Positions 52,075 to 60,838 are shown, counted from the stretch's first letter. The stretch: DNA of 64,000 bases from JAHEJV01 sp964653555 (GCA_964653555.1 CAZZFT010000001.1:65061-129060), one strand, 5' to 3'. The notes: a model not told the origin generated them from the sequence alone. Numbers and translations are program-made.

Positions 52075-53802
52075 ATGCGTGGGCGCCTACGAGCCGAGGA
52101 CCTGGCGATCGGCTTCGGGCTGGTCCTGGCCTCCGCAATTGTCTACGGACCAGTCCGCGCGTACGGCTTCGTGAGCTTCGACGACCCGGGCTACGTCGCC
52201 GAGAACGCCCGCGTGTTGACGGGTCTCACGATGGAGAACGTCGAGTGGGCCTTTACGACCTTCTACTTTGCCAATTGGCACCCACTCACGTGGCTCTCCT
52301 ACATGGCGGACGTGTCGATCTTCGGGCCCGATCCAGGAGCGATGCACGTCGTGAACGTGGTGTTCCACGCCGCCAATGCCTTGCTGGTCTACAGCTTGAT
52401 GAGGGCGCTCTCCGGGAATCGCTGGGTCGGCGCAGGGGTGGCGGCGCTCTTTGCCGTTCACCCGGTGCACGTGGAATCGGTGGCGTGGATCTCCGAGCGC
52501 AAGGACGTGCTGAGCGCGTTCTTCGGCCTGCTTTCTCTGCGCGCCTATGCGCACTACGCGCGATCCGGGTCCCGGCTCGCGTACGCGCTGAGCGGAGTCG
52601 GTCTCGCCATGGGTCTCTTGGCGAAGCCCATGCTCGTGTCCTGGCCCTTTGTCATGCTGCTGCTCGACGCCTGGCCCTTCGGGCGCATCGGTCCGCTCGG
52701 CACCCCCGAAGGTCGACGCTCGTCGTTGCACCTCGTCGTCGAGAAGATCCCGTTCTTCGCTCTCTCGATCCTGGCGTCGGTATTGACCCTGATCGCCCAG
52801 GGGAGCAGCGACGCGATCGCGGGAGTCGAGCACGTCGCCCTAGTTTCGAGGATCGCCAATGCGGGATTGGCGTACGTGGCCTATCTCCGAATGATCGTGT
52901 GGCCGCTGGATCTCGCTCCCCTGTATCCCCATCCTGGGGACTCGGTGTCGCTGGTACGCGGCGCCGTGGCGGTCGCGGGCGTCGCGCTGGCGACGCTCCT
53001 CGTGCTTCGCCATCCGCGTCGCTTCCCCGCCGCGACGGTCGGATGGCTCTGGTTCCTGGGTATGCTCGTTCCGGTGATCGGGCTCGTCCAGGTGGGCGAC
53101 CAGGCGTATGCGGACCGCTACACGTATCTTCCGGCACTAGGGATCTACCTGCTCGTGGTGGTCTTCGCGCGGCGCGCGTTGGAGGCATTTCCGCGCTGGA
53201 GTCGGTGGGCGCTCGCGGGTTTCGGGTCGGTGCTGGTTGCTCTCGCGGTTGCGGCGTCGGCTCAGCGCGCCTACTGGAAGGACAGTCTCACGCTCTTCGA
53301 TCACACGTTGCGCGTGACGCGCGACAACACCGTGGCCCATACGCACTACGGAAATGCGCTACTGGCCGCGGGAAGGCCCGCGGAGGCGGCCGCTCAGTAC
53401 CAGGCGGCCGACGCGATTCATCCAGGGCTCGCTTGGAACTACGTCGGGCTCGGAAATGCATTGCTCCAGATGCAACGCGTCTCGGAGGCACGGCAGGCCT
53501 TCGAGTTTGCGCTGGCCGTGAATCCGGACCTGTTCGATGCCTACATCGGAATGGGCAACGTGCGTCTCGCCGAGCGGAACCCGCGCGCGGCGCTCGAGTC
53601 GTTTTGGCGTGCGATCGAGCTCGCACCCGACTCGGCGGAGGCGCAGAACAACGCGGGGGCGGCGCTCGGCGCACTGGGCGATCTGGCGGGCGCGATCGGC
53701 TACTTCGAGGCGGCGCTGGCGCGGCGCCCCGAGTATCCCGACGCGGCCACCAACCTCGCGCGCGCGAGGCAGTTGCTGAGCGAACGACCCAGTGGGCGCT
53801 AG
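52075..53802 (+). CDS. TMTC-like multi-pass membrane protein with TPR repeats (GT-C fold)
   Basis: A 575-residue protein. About ten hydrophobic segments fill residues 10-400. The first periplasmic loop carries Asp36-Asp37 in FVSFDDPGYV, the acidic pair of GT-C glycosyltransferases. The next landmark, FAVHPVHVESVAWISERKDV, is the HP-H-E motif of TMTC proteins (O-mannosyltransferases in animals, lipid-linked sugar donors). Three or four TPRs follow at about 415-570 (TVAHTHYGNALLAAGRPAEA onward). It would transfer a sugar from a polyprenyl-phosphate donor to an exported protein or glycan. Family role is known for eukaryotes; acceptors of bacterial members are not settled. Convergent 4-base overlap with the SGNH gene. 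ATG at 52075 after GGCGGGAGAGCC. Confidence 0.88.
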   Translation: MRGRLRAEDLAIGFGLVLASAIVYGPVRAYGFVSFDDPGYVAENARVLTGLTMENVEWAFTTFYFANWHPLTWLSYMADVSIFGPDPGAMHVVNVVFHAANALLVYSLMRALSGNRWVGAGVAALFAVHPVHVESVAWISERKDVLSAFFGLLSLRAYAHYARSGSRLAYALSGVGLAMGLLAKPMLVSWPFVMLLLDAWPFGRIGPLGTPEGRRSSLHLVVEKIPFFALSILASVLTLIAQGSSDAIAGVEHVALVSRIANAGLAYVAYLRMIVWPLDLAPLYPHPGDSVSLVRGAVAVAGVALATLLVLRHPRRFPAATVGWLWFLGMLVPVIGLVQVGDQAYADRYTYLPALGIYLLVVVFARRALEAFPRWSRWALAGFGSVLVALAVAASAQRAYWKDSLTLFDHTLRVTRDNTVAHTHYGNALLAAGRPAEAAAQYQAADAIHPGLAWNYVGLGNALLQMQRVSEARQAFEFALAVNPDLFDAYIGMGNVRLAERNPRAALESFWRAIELAPDSAEAQNNAGAALGALGDLAGAIGYFEAALARRPEYPDAATNLARARQLLSERPSGR

Positions 53803-55484
53803 GCGCAGGGCGGGGAGACGTCCGCTGCGGGGCGGGGCTCGTCGAAGCCGACCTCCTCGATCAAGAGGCCCGAGGGAGCCTGCACGTCGGAAGGCTGGGG
53901 CTCGACGAACAGGTTCACGAACACGTAGCCGCGCAGCGAGGGGGCGAGCGGGTGCGACAGGCGGACCTCGAAGGGGCCCTCCCGGCCGAGTGCCACGATC
54001 TGGCGGTCGCCGCCTTCCAGAGCGACGCCCAGGCGCACGGGCAGGGCCATGCCGGAGGGGACCCGCCCGCGAACCCGCAGGTCCGCCGAGCGCGCCGGAA
54101 GGGCGAGGCGAGCGTTCGCCCCGATCAGCCAGCCGCAGACGCCGGGTGCGAGGGTCCGGTAGACGGGCCAACCACCGAGCACGAGGAACGCCTGGTGTCG
54201 GCCGGTGTGGAAGTCGAGCGAGGTCGGAGCTGCCGACGCGGGCGGAAGCAGCGAGACGGGACCCGCAGTCGTCAGCGGGTCCGAGCGACCGCCGTTCGAC
54301 AGCCAATCGATCACCTCGCGTGCGGCCACCGCGTGACCGCGCGCGTCGAGGTGACCGTCGCGGAGATAGGCCGAGACGCCGGCGGCGGCGGTCGCCTCGC
54401 GGAGCGGATCGAGCGCGAGGCGCGCGTCGATACCCTCCGCGCGGAAGAACCGGGCCAGAGTGCGTTCGGGCTCGTTCCAGTCGAGCTGCTCGTCGATTGG
54501 GCGCGCACCGGCCTGACGGACGAGCAGATCCGTGTAGAGGCTCGTCGCGTCCTGCTGGACCTGGACGAAACGCGGGATGACCAGCACCAGGAGGCGGGCC
54601 CCGATCGCCTGGCACTCGTCGCGGACGGCGCGGAGCAGACGGAAGGTCGTCTGCCAGGCCGCTCTCCAGGCGGGGTCACCGACACCAGGCCGGTGGATCT
54701 CGAGCTCTTCACTCGGTGCGAGGCCGCGCCGCAGCCGCTCTTCGAGCCCCGGCCGCGCAGGCCACGGGTCGAGCTCGTCGATCTCGCGGCTCCGACCGAA
54801 GGCGAGCAGGCCCTTCTCCAAGATGGCGAACACCCGGGAGTGCCGGCGGACCCACGCCCGCGCGGGGTGGGGGTAGGTGAGGGAGATGTCTCCCCCGTCG
54901 CCGGGAAACACGTAGGGACGCAGGTAGTCTCCCGGGCTGCCCGTGGTTCGACCGGCGAGCTCGATGGTGTTGTTGGCAAAGTCGTTCGACGGGTAGAGGG
55001 CCAGCACCACCACATCCGGCCGGATGCGGTGCGCGAAGCGCCGCAGGAGCAGGAGCTCCTGGCCGGTTCCATAGTCGGTCGAGGAGAGGTTGTAGATCTC
55101 TGCGCGACGCCCCTGCGCCTCGAGGGCCCGCTCGGTCCTGGTGGTGAGCAGGTCCTCGTCGCGGACGGCGAGACCGACGAGGAACGAGTCGCCGAGAAAC
55201 GCGATGCGCAGGGATCCCGAGCGCGTCGGGTCCTCGCCGTCCGGCGGGATCTCGCGCCCGCGAAATCCATCGGAGGAGAGGCGGACCCGGAACGGGCCCG
55301 CCTCATCACTCTCCTCGATGACGAGACCCGGAACCTGTCGAAACCCGAGCTCAGGGTCGAACTCGAGATGGTTGAGCGCGGTGTGGTAGCGGGGCGGGGC
55401 GGTGAGCCATCGGGTCGCGATCTCGACCAGCAGGAGGCCCGCCAATACGGAGGCGAGGGCGAGGGCGGAGTTGCGAAACCACAC
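53799..55484 (-). CDS. Membrane-anchored SGNH/GDSL hydrolase-like protein
   Basis: A 561-residue protein with an N-terminal membrane helix (ALALASVLAGLLLVEIATRW). The SGNH block I Ser lies in LRIAFLGDSFLVG (about residue 98), block III-like in LYPSNDFANN (Asn), and the late Asp/His pair in DGHLDARGHAVAA (about 395). After residue 430 a beta-rich C-terminal domain follows, which may bind carbohydrate. This fits envelope O-acetyl-esterases or AlgX-like acetyltransferases. Active on polysaccharide or peptidoglycan acetyl groups is the most likely class; exact role unknown. It is convergent with the TMTC-like gene and 28 bp downstream from the small secreted protein gene at 55513-55953 on the same strand. 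Confidence 0.83.
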   Translation of the reverse strand: MWFRNSALALASVLAGLLLVEIATRWLTAPPRYHTALNHLEFDPELGFRQVPGLVIEESDEAGPFRVRLSSDGFRGREIPPDGEDPTRSGSLRIAFLGDSFLVGLAVRDEDLLTTRTERALEAQGRRAEIYNLSSTDYGTGQELLLLRRFAHRIRPDVVVLALYPSNDFANNTIELAGRTTGSPGDYLRPYVFPGDGGDISLTYPHPARAWVRRHSRVFAILEKGLLAFGRSREIDELDPWPARPGLEERLRRGLAPSEELEIHRPGVGDPAWRAAWQTTFRLLRAVRDECQAIGARLLVLVIPRFVQVQQDATSLYTDLLVRQAGARPIDEQLDWNEPERTLARFFRAEGIDARLALDPLREATAAAGVSAYLRDGHLDARGHAVAAREVIDWLSNGGRSDPLTTAGPVSLLPPASAAPTSLDFHTGRHQAFLVLGGWPVYRTLAPGVCGWLIGANARLALPARSADLRVRGRVPSGMALPVRLGVALEGGDRQIVALGREGPFEVRLSHPLAPSLRGYVFVNLFVEPQPSDVQAPSGLLIEEVGFDEPRPAADVSPPCA

Positions 55485-55512
55485 GGCGCGCGGTGGCGAG
55501 GCGGATCCCCGC

Positions 55513-55953
55513 TCAGTCCTTGAAGTTCCCCAGAGGTCGCGCGATGGCGAAACGGTAGGGGGTGAGGACGAACACCTGCTCGGCTTCTTCCAGCGTGCCC
55601 GCTACCGCGGCGACCGGGGACGAAACGGCGAACATCGCCGATCCGATCACCAGCGACCCGATCGCTGGCACCCGGACGAAAGCACCGTCGAAGATCATCC
55701 TTCCCGCGCGGTAGTAGCGATCGTAGGGATTCGTGTCCTGGCTCTCGGACGGGCCCGAGGCACCGCGGTCTCCCGCAGCCTGCGACGGCGGCTCGTCCGC
55801 GCCAGCGGGGACGGCCGCGAACCACGCGAGGGTCGCCAGGACCGCCGAGCACCGGCCGAGCTGCGGAAGGAGACCCGCGCCTCGCAACCGGAGCCCGCGC
55901 GCGAGCCCCGCGAACCTGTTTGCGAGGGAGGACATCATGGTCGTCATGATCAC
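55513..55953 (-). CDS. Small exported protein of unknown function
   Basis: A 146-residue protein. The N-terminus (MIMTTMMSSLANRFAGLARG) and a hydrophobic stretch CSAVLATLAWFAAVPAGA form a signal peptide with a likely cleavage after AGA-DE. The mature part has a Pro/Ser-rich linker, a hydrophobic segment IGSLVIGSAMFAVSSPVAAV, and the end VLTPYRFAIARPLGNF. The final PLGxF motif is common in small exported proteins of proteobacteria, without assigned function. Upstream in-frame ATGs are all in the first seven codons, so the exact start is uncertain. The 97-bp gap to the MaoC gene holds nothing recognisable. Confidence 0.7.
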   Translation of the reverse strand: MIMTTMMSSLANRFAGLARGLRLRGAGLLPQLGRCSAVLATLAWFAAVPAGADEPPSQAAGDRGASGPSESQDTNPYDRYYRAGRMIFDGAFVRVPAIGSLVIGSAMFAVSSPVAAVAGTLEEAEQVFVLTPYRFAIARPLGNFKD

Positions 55954-56050
55954 CTACCGGCGTTCCGACCGTCAAGCACGGCGCTCGCGAAAGGCCGCGG
56001 GACACGGGTTCGCTCCGTGAGCTCCCTGCACCTGGCATCGCGCGACGCGA

Positions 56051-56488
56051 TCACGAGAGGGGTAGCTGGAGCAGCGCGGTGCCGGTCGCCACCCGCGTTC
56101 CATCGGCCTTGGCGATCTCGATCGACCACTCCACGTCGCCCCGGTCCGCCAGGGCTCGCGTCGCGGTCACACGAGCCACCACTTCGAGATCGTCGCCGAC
56201 GTGGGCGACGGCCAGGTGGCGGAAGCCCAGCTTGCGCAGACAGCCCGGATCCCCGGCCCAGCGGGTCAGCAGCCGGTCCACCCAGGCGTACATGTGGGCG
56301 CCCATGACGACGACATCCTCGAACCCGTCGTGGCGTGCCCATTGATAGTCGTAGTGGATCCGGTGCGCCCCCCACCAGGCGACGCCCATCAGGAAGGAGG
56401 CGAGATTGGAGGTCGGCTCGACGTGTCGCAGCTCCTCGCCGATCCGAACGTCGACGAACCGCCGGGTCTGCAGAGCAGTCGCGCTCAT
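56051..56488 (-). CDS. MaoC-like hot-dog hydratase subunit
   Basis: A 145-residue single hot-dog domain. It begins LQTRRFVDVRIGEELRHVEP and has GVAWWGAHRIHYDYQWARHDG, which in the R-specific hydratase family holds the catalytic Asp/His region; here the relevant spots read HRIHYD. Later segments are VVVMGAHMYAWVDRLLTRWA and LTWxxLxRxA-like features of the C-terminal half of MaoC dehydratases. ATG at 56488 overlaps the stop of the partner (ATGA). The pair 56051 and 56485 makes up a two-chain enoyl-CoA hydratase of the mycobacterial HtdXY/ChsH1-like type, where each chain gives half the double hot-dog fold. Confidence 0.83.
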   Translation of the reverse strand: MSATALQTRRFVDVRIGEELRHVEPTSNLASFLMGVAWWGAHRIHYDYQWARHDGFEDVVVMGAHMYAWVDRLLTRWAGDPGCLRKLGFRHLAVAHVGDDLEVVARVTATRALADRGDVEWSIEIAKADGTRVATGTALLQLPLS

Positions 56489-56973
56489 CGGAAGATGATC
56501 GTCTGAGTGTCGCGGGCGACCCACTCGCCTCGCTGATTGGTGTGCTCGGACTGCTTCTGGACCACGATGAGCTTGCCGCTGCGTCCCTGCTTCTCCTCGA
56601 TGCTGGAAACCCGTTCGCGAACGGTGAGGACGTCGCCGATCCGGATCAGGGTTCCGACCTCGATGTCCCAGGAGGCGAGCACGGAGACCCCGTGGACCCC
56701 GGGAACCATCACATCGTCGTACTGCCCGTCCTCGAGCAACCTCGATCGGGGGACGACTCGGCGCGACGCGACGAGGTAGAAAAGGGGAGGCGCCACGATC
56801 TCCCCGTACCGGGTCTGCCGCGCGAACGTCTCGTCCGAGTAGAGGGGATTCCAGTCGTCGGCGCCGGCCAGGTACTCCTTCAGGTGTCGCATGGAAACCG
56901 GGTCCGATATGCGAACCGTTTCGCGTCCCAGCTCTTCCCAGGCCGAGTCGTCGACGTAGGGTGTTTCCGGCAT
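56485..56973 (-). CDS. MaoC/FAS1-like dehydratase subunit
   Basis: A 162-residue hot-dog protein (N-terminal half type). It starts TPYVDDSAWEELGRETVRI, has SMRHLKEYLAGADDWNPLYS, TRYGEIVAPPLFYLVASRR, LRIGDVLTVRERVSSIEEK and KLIVVQKQSEHTNQRGEWVA. These are characteristic of FAS1-like dehydratase domains that pair with a second hot-dog chain. It is translationally coupled to the MaoC-like gene at 56051. Together they would hydrate a trans-2-enoyl-CoA, a step that fits downstream of the acyl-CoA dehydrogenase pairs. ATG at 56973 with GGGAGCGAC just upstream; this gene leads the pair and has a 93-bp gap from the gene before it. Confidence 0.87.
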   Translation of the reverse strand: MPETPYVDDSAWEELGRETVRISDPVSMRHLKEYLAGADDWNPLYSDETFARQTRYGEIVAPPLFYLVASRRVVPRSRLLEDGQYDDVMVPGVHGVSVLASWDIEVGTLIRIGDVLTVRERVSSIEEKQGRSGKLIVVQKQSEHTNQRGEWVARDTQTIIFR

Positions 56974-57066
56974 GTCGCTCCCTCTTCGTTGAGGTGCCCG
57001 CTCGTGCGCGGCGGGGTCGCCCGCCCGGCGCGGCCTCGAGCGCAGCGGATGCTACCGTGCCCCGGG

Positions 57067-58572
57067 CTAGTCTGTGTCAGCGCGAAGCCGATGAGCGCGT
57101 CTTCCAGCTGCGACGACGGACTTCGAGCGGCCCACGCGCTCGAAGTACCGATCGGGCCAGTAAGCGGGGTTCTTGTAGTGGACGTGGGTCGATTCGGACG
57201 TGTCGTCGAGCGCGTGGTGCTCGGCCCAGAGCGGGTAGCCGATCCGGTCGATCGCCCAGATCTCGATCTGGTGGCAGTGAGCGGAGTAGACAGGCATTCC
57301 CGCCTGCTGGCACGTCATGCCGCGTTTCTCGCGCATGAGGTGGAAGCCGGAGGGCGCCCCGTAGAGCCCGTAGGTGGGGTAGTTCACCCGGCTTTCTCCA
57401 AGGCGCTCGAAACCCGGGCGCAGGGGCAGCCGGTAGCGGGAGCAGGCCGCGAGCTGGCGGCCGCGGAAGACGAAGCGCTCCTCGTGCTCTTCGATCCAGA
57501 ACGTCGCTCCGTGGGAGCGCCAGCCCGCCGCCCACATCGGGATCAGCTCGCGCGGTCCGAGGTTCGCGACCGCTCCCATGAAGGGCGCCATCCCGACGTC
57601 GAAGGTGCGGTCCAGCGCCGGCTCGAGTGCCTCCTCCCCGAGGTGTCGCGCGATCCACGTCAGGAGTCCGGTGATCAGGATGCCCAGAGGGTCGTGCAGG
57701 GCGATCAGCTCGAGGTCGATCTCGTCGGCCACCTGCGCCACCGCGCCCCAGCGACCGCGCTTCACGGCCGCCTCGATGCGAAGCGACAGCGGGGTGACGA
57801 GGCGATCGATCTCGTCGGGGTCCAGCACCCGGCGCGTGCGACCGCCGCCTACCCCGTGCGGCTTCGCCATTCCCAGCCGGGCGAAGACGGTCTCGGGAAC
57901 GTCCGCTCCATCCTTGTAGAGATCGAGGCAGGCGGAGGTGAAGTCGTCCGCGAGCGTCAGCACCGCGAGCGGAACTCCCAGCTCCTCGATCGCGAGAATC
58001 TCGAGGAACAGGATCTCTGCCGCCAGGTACGCGGGAAGCCTCTCCCGTCCCTGGGTGAGCGGCCGCGGCGCGCCGAGCATCCGATTGCGCAGACCGTAGC
58101 AGGGGTACTGGTAGCCTGGGCCGCAACGCCGTCGCGGTGCGGAGGACTGCCAGCTCTGGGGCTCCAGCCAGGTACGCAGGGGACCCCAGCGATCCGCGTA
58201 GAAACGGATCCTATGGTCCTCCTCTTCGATCCGGAACGTGCTGCCCGACGCGCGCAGTCGCCGTGCGATTGCCTCTGCGCGGGTGCGCGGGTCGGCGTCT
58301 GCGAGCGCGCGGAGGAAGGGGCGGAAGGCGTACTCCGCCGCATAGCGCAGCGCCTCGTCGTGCCGCGTCTCGCCCGCCCGCTCCAGGATGAAGTCCTGGA
58401 GGATGGCGATCCACTGTACGTAGGCGTCGTTGCACATTGTGCATTCCTGCTCGATCTGCTCCTGGGCTCGCTTCGTATCGTCGGCGTCGCGCCGGGTGGC
58501 TGAGCGTGCCAGCACGATCGAGTTCGGGGTAGCCAGCGCTTCGAGCTGCGCGTCGTCGAAGATCCGCTTCAT
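57067..58572 (-). CDS. Protein of unknown function with an internal tandem duplication
   Basis: A 501-residue soluble protein that I do not recognise. It contains two similar halves. Half 1 (about 45-215) has QWIAILQDFILERAGE, EYAFRPFLRALADAD, FRIEEEDHRIRFYADRW, YPCYGLRNRMLGAPRP and FLEILAIEELGVPLAVLTLA. Half 2 (about 280-475) has GILITGLLTWIARHLGE, RTFDVGMAPFMGAVAN, FWIEEHEERFVFRGRQ, NYPTYGLYGAPSGFHLM and HQIEIWAIDRIGYPLWAEHH in the same order. Each half has a helix bundle, a beta-hairpin, a Tyr-Pro-x-Tyr-Gly-Leu motif and a final helix. Cys45-x2-Cys48 near the N-terminus (ECTMCND) and a Cys-His pair in SAHCHQIE could bind metal. No signal peptide. Its start overlaps the stop of the amidohydrolase (58569), so they are co-translated and probably act on the same substrate. 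Confidence 0.75.
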   Translation of the reverse strand: MKRIFDDAQLEALATPNSIVLARSATRRDADDTKRAQEQIEQECTMCNDAYVQWIAILQDFILERAGETRHDEALRYAAEYAFRPFLRALADADPRTRAEAIARRLRASGSTFRIEEEDHRIRFYADRWGPLRTWLEPQSWQSSAPRRRCGPGYQYPCYGLRNRMLGAPRPLTQGRERLPAYLAAEILFLEILAIEELGVPLAVLTLADDFTSACLDLYKDGADVPETVFARLGMAKPHGVGGGRTRRVLDPDEIDRLVTPLSLRIEAAVKRGRWGAVAQVADEIDLELIALHDPLGILITGLLTWIARHLGEEALEPALDRTFDVGMAPFMGAVANLGPRELIPMWAAGWRSHGATFWIEEHEERFVFRGRQLAACSRYRLPLRPGFERLGESRVNYPTYGLYGAPSGFHLMREKRGMTCQQAGMPVYSAHCHQIEIWAIDRIGYPLWAEHHALDDTSESTHVHYKNPAYWPDRYFERVGRSKSVVAAGRRAHRLRADTD

Positions 58573-59861
58573 CGGCGTCCCTCTGGTTCAACGGGGAGGG
58601 GCTCGTCGGGCGACTCGAAGCCGAAGACGCGCAGGGCATTGCCTCGGGTCACCCGCTCGAACTCGAAATCGTCGAGGTGTCCGAGCGTGTCCGAGACGAG
58701 CTTGCGCGTGTCCGGAAAGCTCGTGTCGGGATGCGGATAGTCCGTCTCGAGCAGGCAGTTGTCGACGCCGATCTCGCGGATCCGCCGGGTGCCGAAGCGC
58801 TCGAAGGGCAGGAAGCAGCCGAACACGTGCTCCGCGAAGTAGGAGCTCGGCGGGTCCGGCAGCGGGCTGCCCCAGATGCGGCGATGGCGGTGCCAGACGT
58901 AGTCGGCGTGCTCGAGGGCGAAGGGGATCCACCCGATTTTGCCTTCGGACAGCACGAGCTTTAGGCGGGGGAAGCGCAGGAAGACTCCGGAGAGGATCCA
59001 GTCGAAGAAGGTGAGCGAGGGCAGGGAGCCCGCCATGGCGAGGGCCACCGTCGCGGGCTGGGTCTTCGGGGCCGGCGGCAGCCACCAGGACGCGCCGACG
59101 TGGATGCAGAGCGGGAGTCCCGTCTCCTGCGCGGCGTCGAACACCGGATCCCAGGGGAGATCCGATTCGTGGAGTGAGGAGAGGCCGAGTCGAAAGGGGT
59201 CGTCAGGGAACGTGATCGCCTTGGCGCCCTTCGCCGCGACCCGGCGGACCTCCCCCGCGGCGAGTGTCGTATCCCAGAGCGGGAGGCACGCCACCGGGAC
59301 AAAGCGCCTCGCTGCGGCGCCGGCCCAGTCGTCGATCACGTGGTCGTTGTAGGCTCGCACGCACAGGTGGGCGAGCTCCCGGTCCGAGCTCCCCAGAAAG
59401 AGATGTCCGCAGTAGCTCGGGAACTCGACCATCGGGAAGCAGACCGACACCGCAATGCCATCGCGGTCCATTGCCTCGAGCCGGGCCACAGGATCGATGA
59501 AGCGCCCCGCAACGTCGCGATAGGAGAAGGGCAGCAGGGATTGCGGACCCATGGCTTCGACGTCGTCGACGAGGGAGGACGCGGCAGTGGGGTACAGCCG
59601 GCCGTCAAAGCTCCAGGCGTCCCCGGGCTGGTCGTCGGATCCCGTCGTCCGTCGCGTCTGCTCGAGCGCCGCACTGAGGCCCTTTTCCGACAGGAAGTCC
59701 TCGAGCACGCCGTGGCCCGGCCTCGAACCGACCGGGACGACGCGCGGCCCGCGCTCACGGTACTTCGCGGGGAGCCGCTTCGTGAAGGTGTCCGGCGGGA
59801 GGACGAGATGATCGTTGGCGGAGACGAATCCCGCGTCGCGAACGCGGAGAGCGGCCGTCAC
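58569..59861 (-). CDS. Amidohydrolase-2 family protein
   Basis: A 430-residue metal-dependent amidohydrolase-2 protein. It opens with FVSANDHLVLPPDTFTKRLP (Asn-Asp-His in place of the common Asp-x-His), has RLEAMDRDGIAVSVCFPMVE, the Gly-Leu-Pro-Leu-x-x-His segment LCIHVGASWWLPP, LVLSEGKIGWIPFALEHADY, and the active-site end IGVDNCLLETDYPHPDTSFP. This type is abundant in terpenoid- and steroid-degrading clusters. GTG at 59861 overlaps the SDR stop (GTGA) and its own stop overlaps the next start, so SDR, amidohydrolase and the duplicated unknown protein form a coupled operon. The remnant at 63248-63440 is from a relative of this family. Confidence 0.88.
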   Translation of the reverse strand: MTAALRVRDAGFVSANDHLVLPPDTFTKRLPAKYRERGPRVVPVGSRPGHGVLEDFLSEKGLSAALEQTRRTTGSDDQPGDAWSFDGRLYPTAASSLVDDVEAMGPQSLLPFSYRDVAGRFIDPVARLEAMDRDGIAVSVCFPMVEFPSYCGHLFLGSSDRELAHLCVRAYNDHVIDDWAGAAARRFVPVACLPLWDTTLAAGEVRRVAAKGAKAITFPDDPFRLGLSSLHESDLPWDPVFDAAQETGLPLCIHVGASWWLPPAPKTQPATVALAMAGSLPSLTFFDWILSGVFLRFPRLKLVLSEGKIGWIPFALEHADYVWHRHRRIWGSPLPDPPSSYFAEHVFGCFLPFERFGTRRIREIGVDNCLLETDYPHPDTSFPDTRKLVSDTLGHLDDFEFERVTRGNALRVFGFESPDEPLPVEPEGRR

Positions 59862-60709
59862 AGACCGAAGGTCCGGGCGAACATCGCGTCCAGCGCCCGA
59901 TCCGGCAGCAGCCAGCGGAGCACGCGGATCGCGTGCATGTCGGCGCCGACCGCATAGCGGGTCTTCGGGCGTCCGGTCTCGAGGGCTCGCTGGATCGCGG
60001 CAGCTACCGCCTCGGGGCCCGTCGTGCGCGCTCCCATTTTGGCGTGGGCCCCGAGGAAGCGCTCCATCACGGCGCCGTAGAGTTCGCGGCCGCGCGGCGG
60101 AAGCTTCGCGATCGCCTCCCGGATCTGGGCCTGCTCCTTCGAGATCAACGGCGTGCGCATGCCTCCCGGCTCGATCAGCACCACCTCGACGCCGACTCCG
60201 CGCAGCTCGGCGCGCAGCGCGTCGGACACCGCCTCCAGCGCGTACTTCGAAGCGCTGTAGGGTCCCATCAGCGGAGCGGAGACGCGGCCGGACCCCGAGC
60301 TCACGTTGATCACGCGTCCTCGCGACGCGCGCAGCAGGGGCAGCGCGGTCTGGGTGAGACGCATCGTGCCAAACACGTTCACCTCGAAGGGGCGACGCAG
60401 GTCCTCGGACGGGACGAACTCCATCGGACCGAACACGGCGATGCCCGCGTTGTTCACGAGCGCCCTCAGACCGCCCGCGGCGAGCTGGGAGGCGACCTGC
60501 TTCACGGCGAGATCGATCGAGGCCGGGTCGGTCACGTCGAGCGGCACGGGATGGAGCGCTCCGCTGGCGTCTCGCGCGAGCGCCTCGCCGTCGCGCTCGC
60601 TGCGAACGCCCGCAAACACCCGGTAGCCCGCCCGGGCGAGACGAAGGGCGGTCTCGCGGCCGATGCCGGTGGAGCTTCCGCTGATCAAGACTGCGCTCTG
60701 GGGGTCCAA
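59858..60709 (-). CDS. Short-chain dehydrogenase/reductase
   Basis: A 283-residue classical SDR: cofactor motif SGSSTGIG (11-18), NNAG in LRALVNNAGIAVFG, Ser in INVSSGSG, and Tyr-x-x-x-Lys in GPYSASKYALEA. Arg in FAGVRSERD after the second strand suggests NADP(H) preference. The last 50 residues (AMGARTTGPEAVAAAIQRAL, RWLLPDRALDAMFARTFGL) are of the retinol-dehydrogenase-like type. TTG start at 60709 with GGAG upstream. It leads the operon with the amidohydrolase and the duplicated unknown protein, under a promoter in the 129-bp AT-rich gap that has a 12-bp perfect palindrome. Confidence 0.9.
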   Translation of the reverse strand: MDPQSAVLISGSSTGIGRETALRLARAGYRVFAGVRSERDGEALARDASGALHPVPLDVTDPASIDLAVKQVASQLAAGGLRALVNNAGIAVFGPMEFVPSEDLRRPFEVNVFGTMRLTQTALPLLRASRGRVINVSSGSGRVSAPLMGPYSASKYALEAVSDALRAELRGVGVEVVLIEPGGMRTPLISKEQAQIREAIAKLPPRGRELYGAVMERFLGAHAKMGARTTGPEAVAAAIQRALETGRPKTRYAVGADMHAIRVLRWLLPDRALDAMFARTFGL

Positions 60710-60739
60710 GTCTCCGCTCCCGCCGCTCGAGCCGGCTCG

Positions 60740-60751
60740 AATAATATTATT
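60740..60751. promoter_or_regulatory. Perfect 12-bp AT palindrome upstream of the SDR operon
   Basis: AATAATATTATT at 60740-60751 is fully self-complementary. It lies 31 bases before the TTG at 60709, in a run of A/T that contrasts with the GC-rich flanks. It may act as a -10 region or as a repressor site. Confidence 0.35.
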
Positions 60752-60838
60752 GCTCTTTCGTATGGTAATTACCGGGCGGCGCGGGATGCAAGCGAATGCG
60801 AATCCGGCGCCCGAGCGGGTCGCCGCGGCCCCCGGACT

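Noticed and set aside
52245..55523. A forward open frame of 1092 codons
   Set aside because: It runs through the TMTC-like gene in another frame and antisense to the SGNH gene; it has Arg-rich composition and no family motif.
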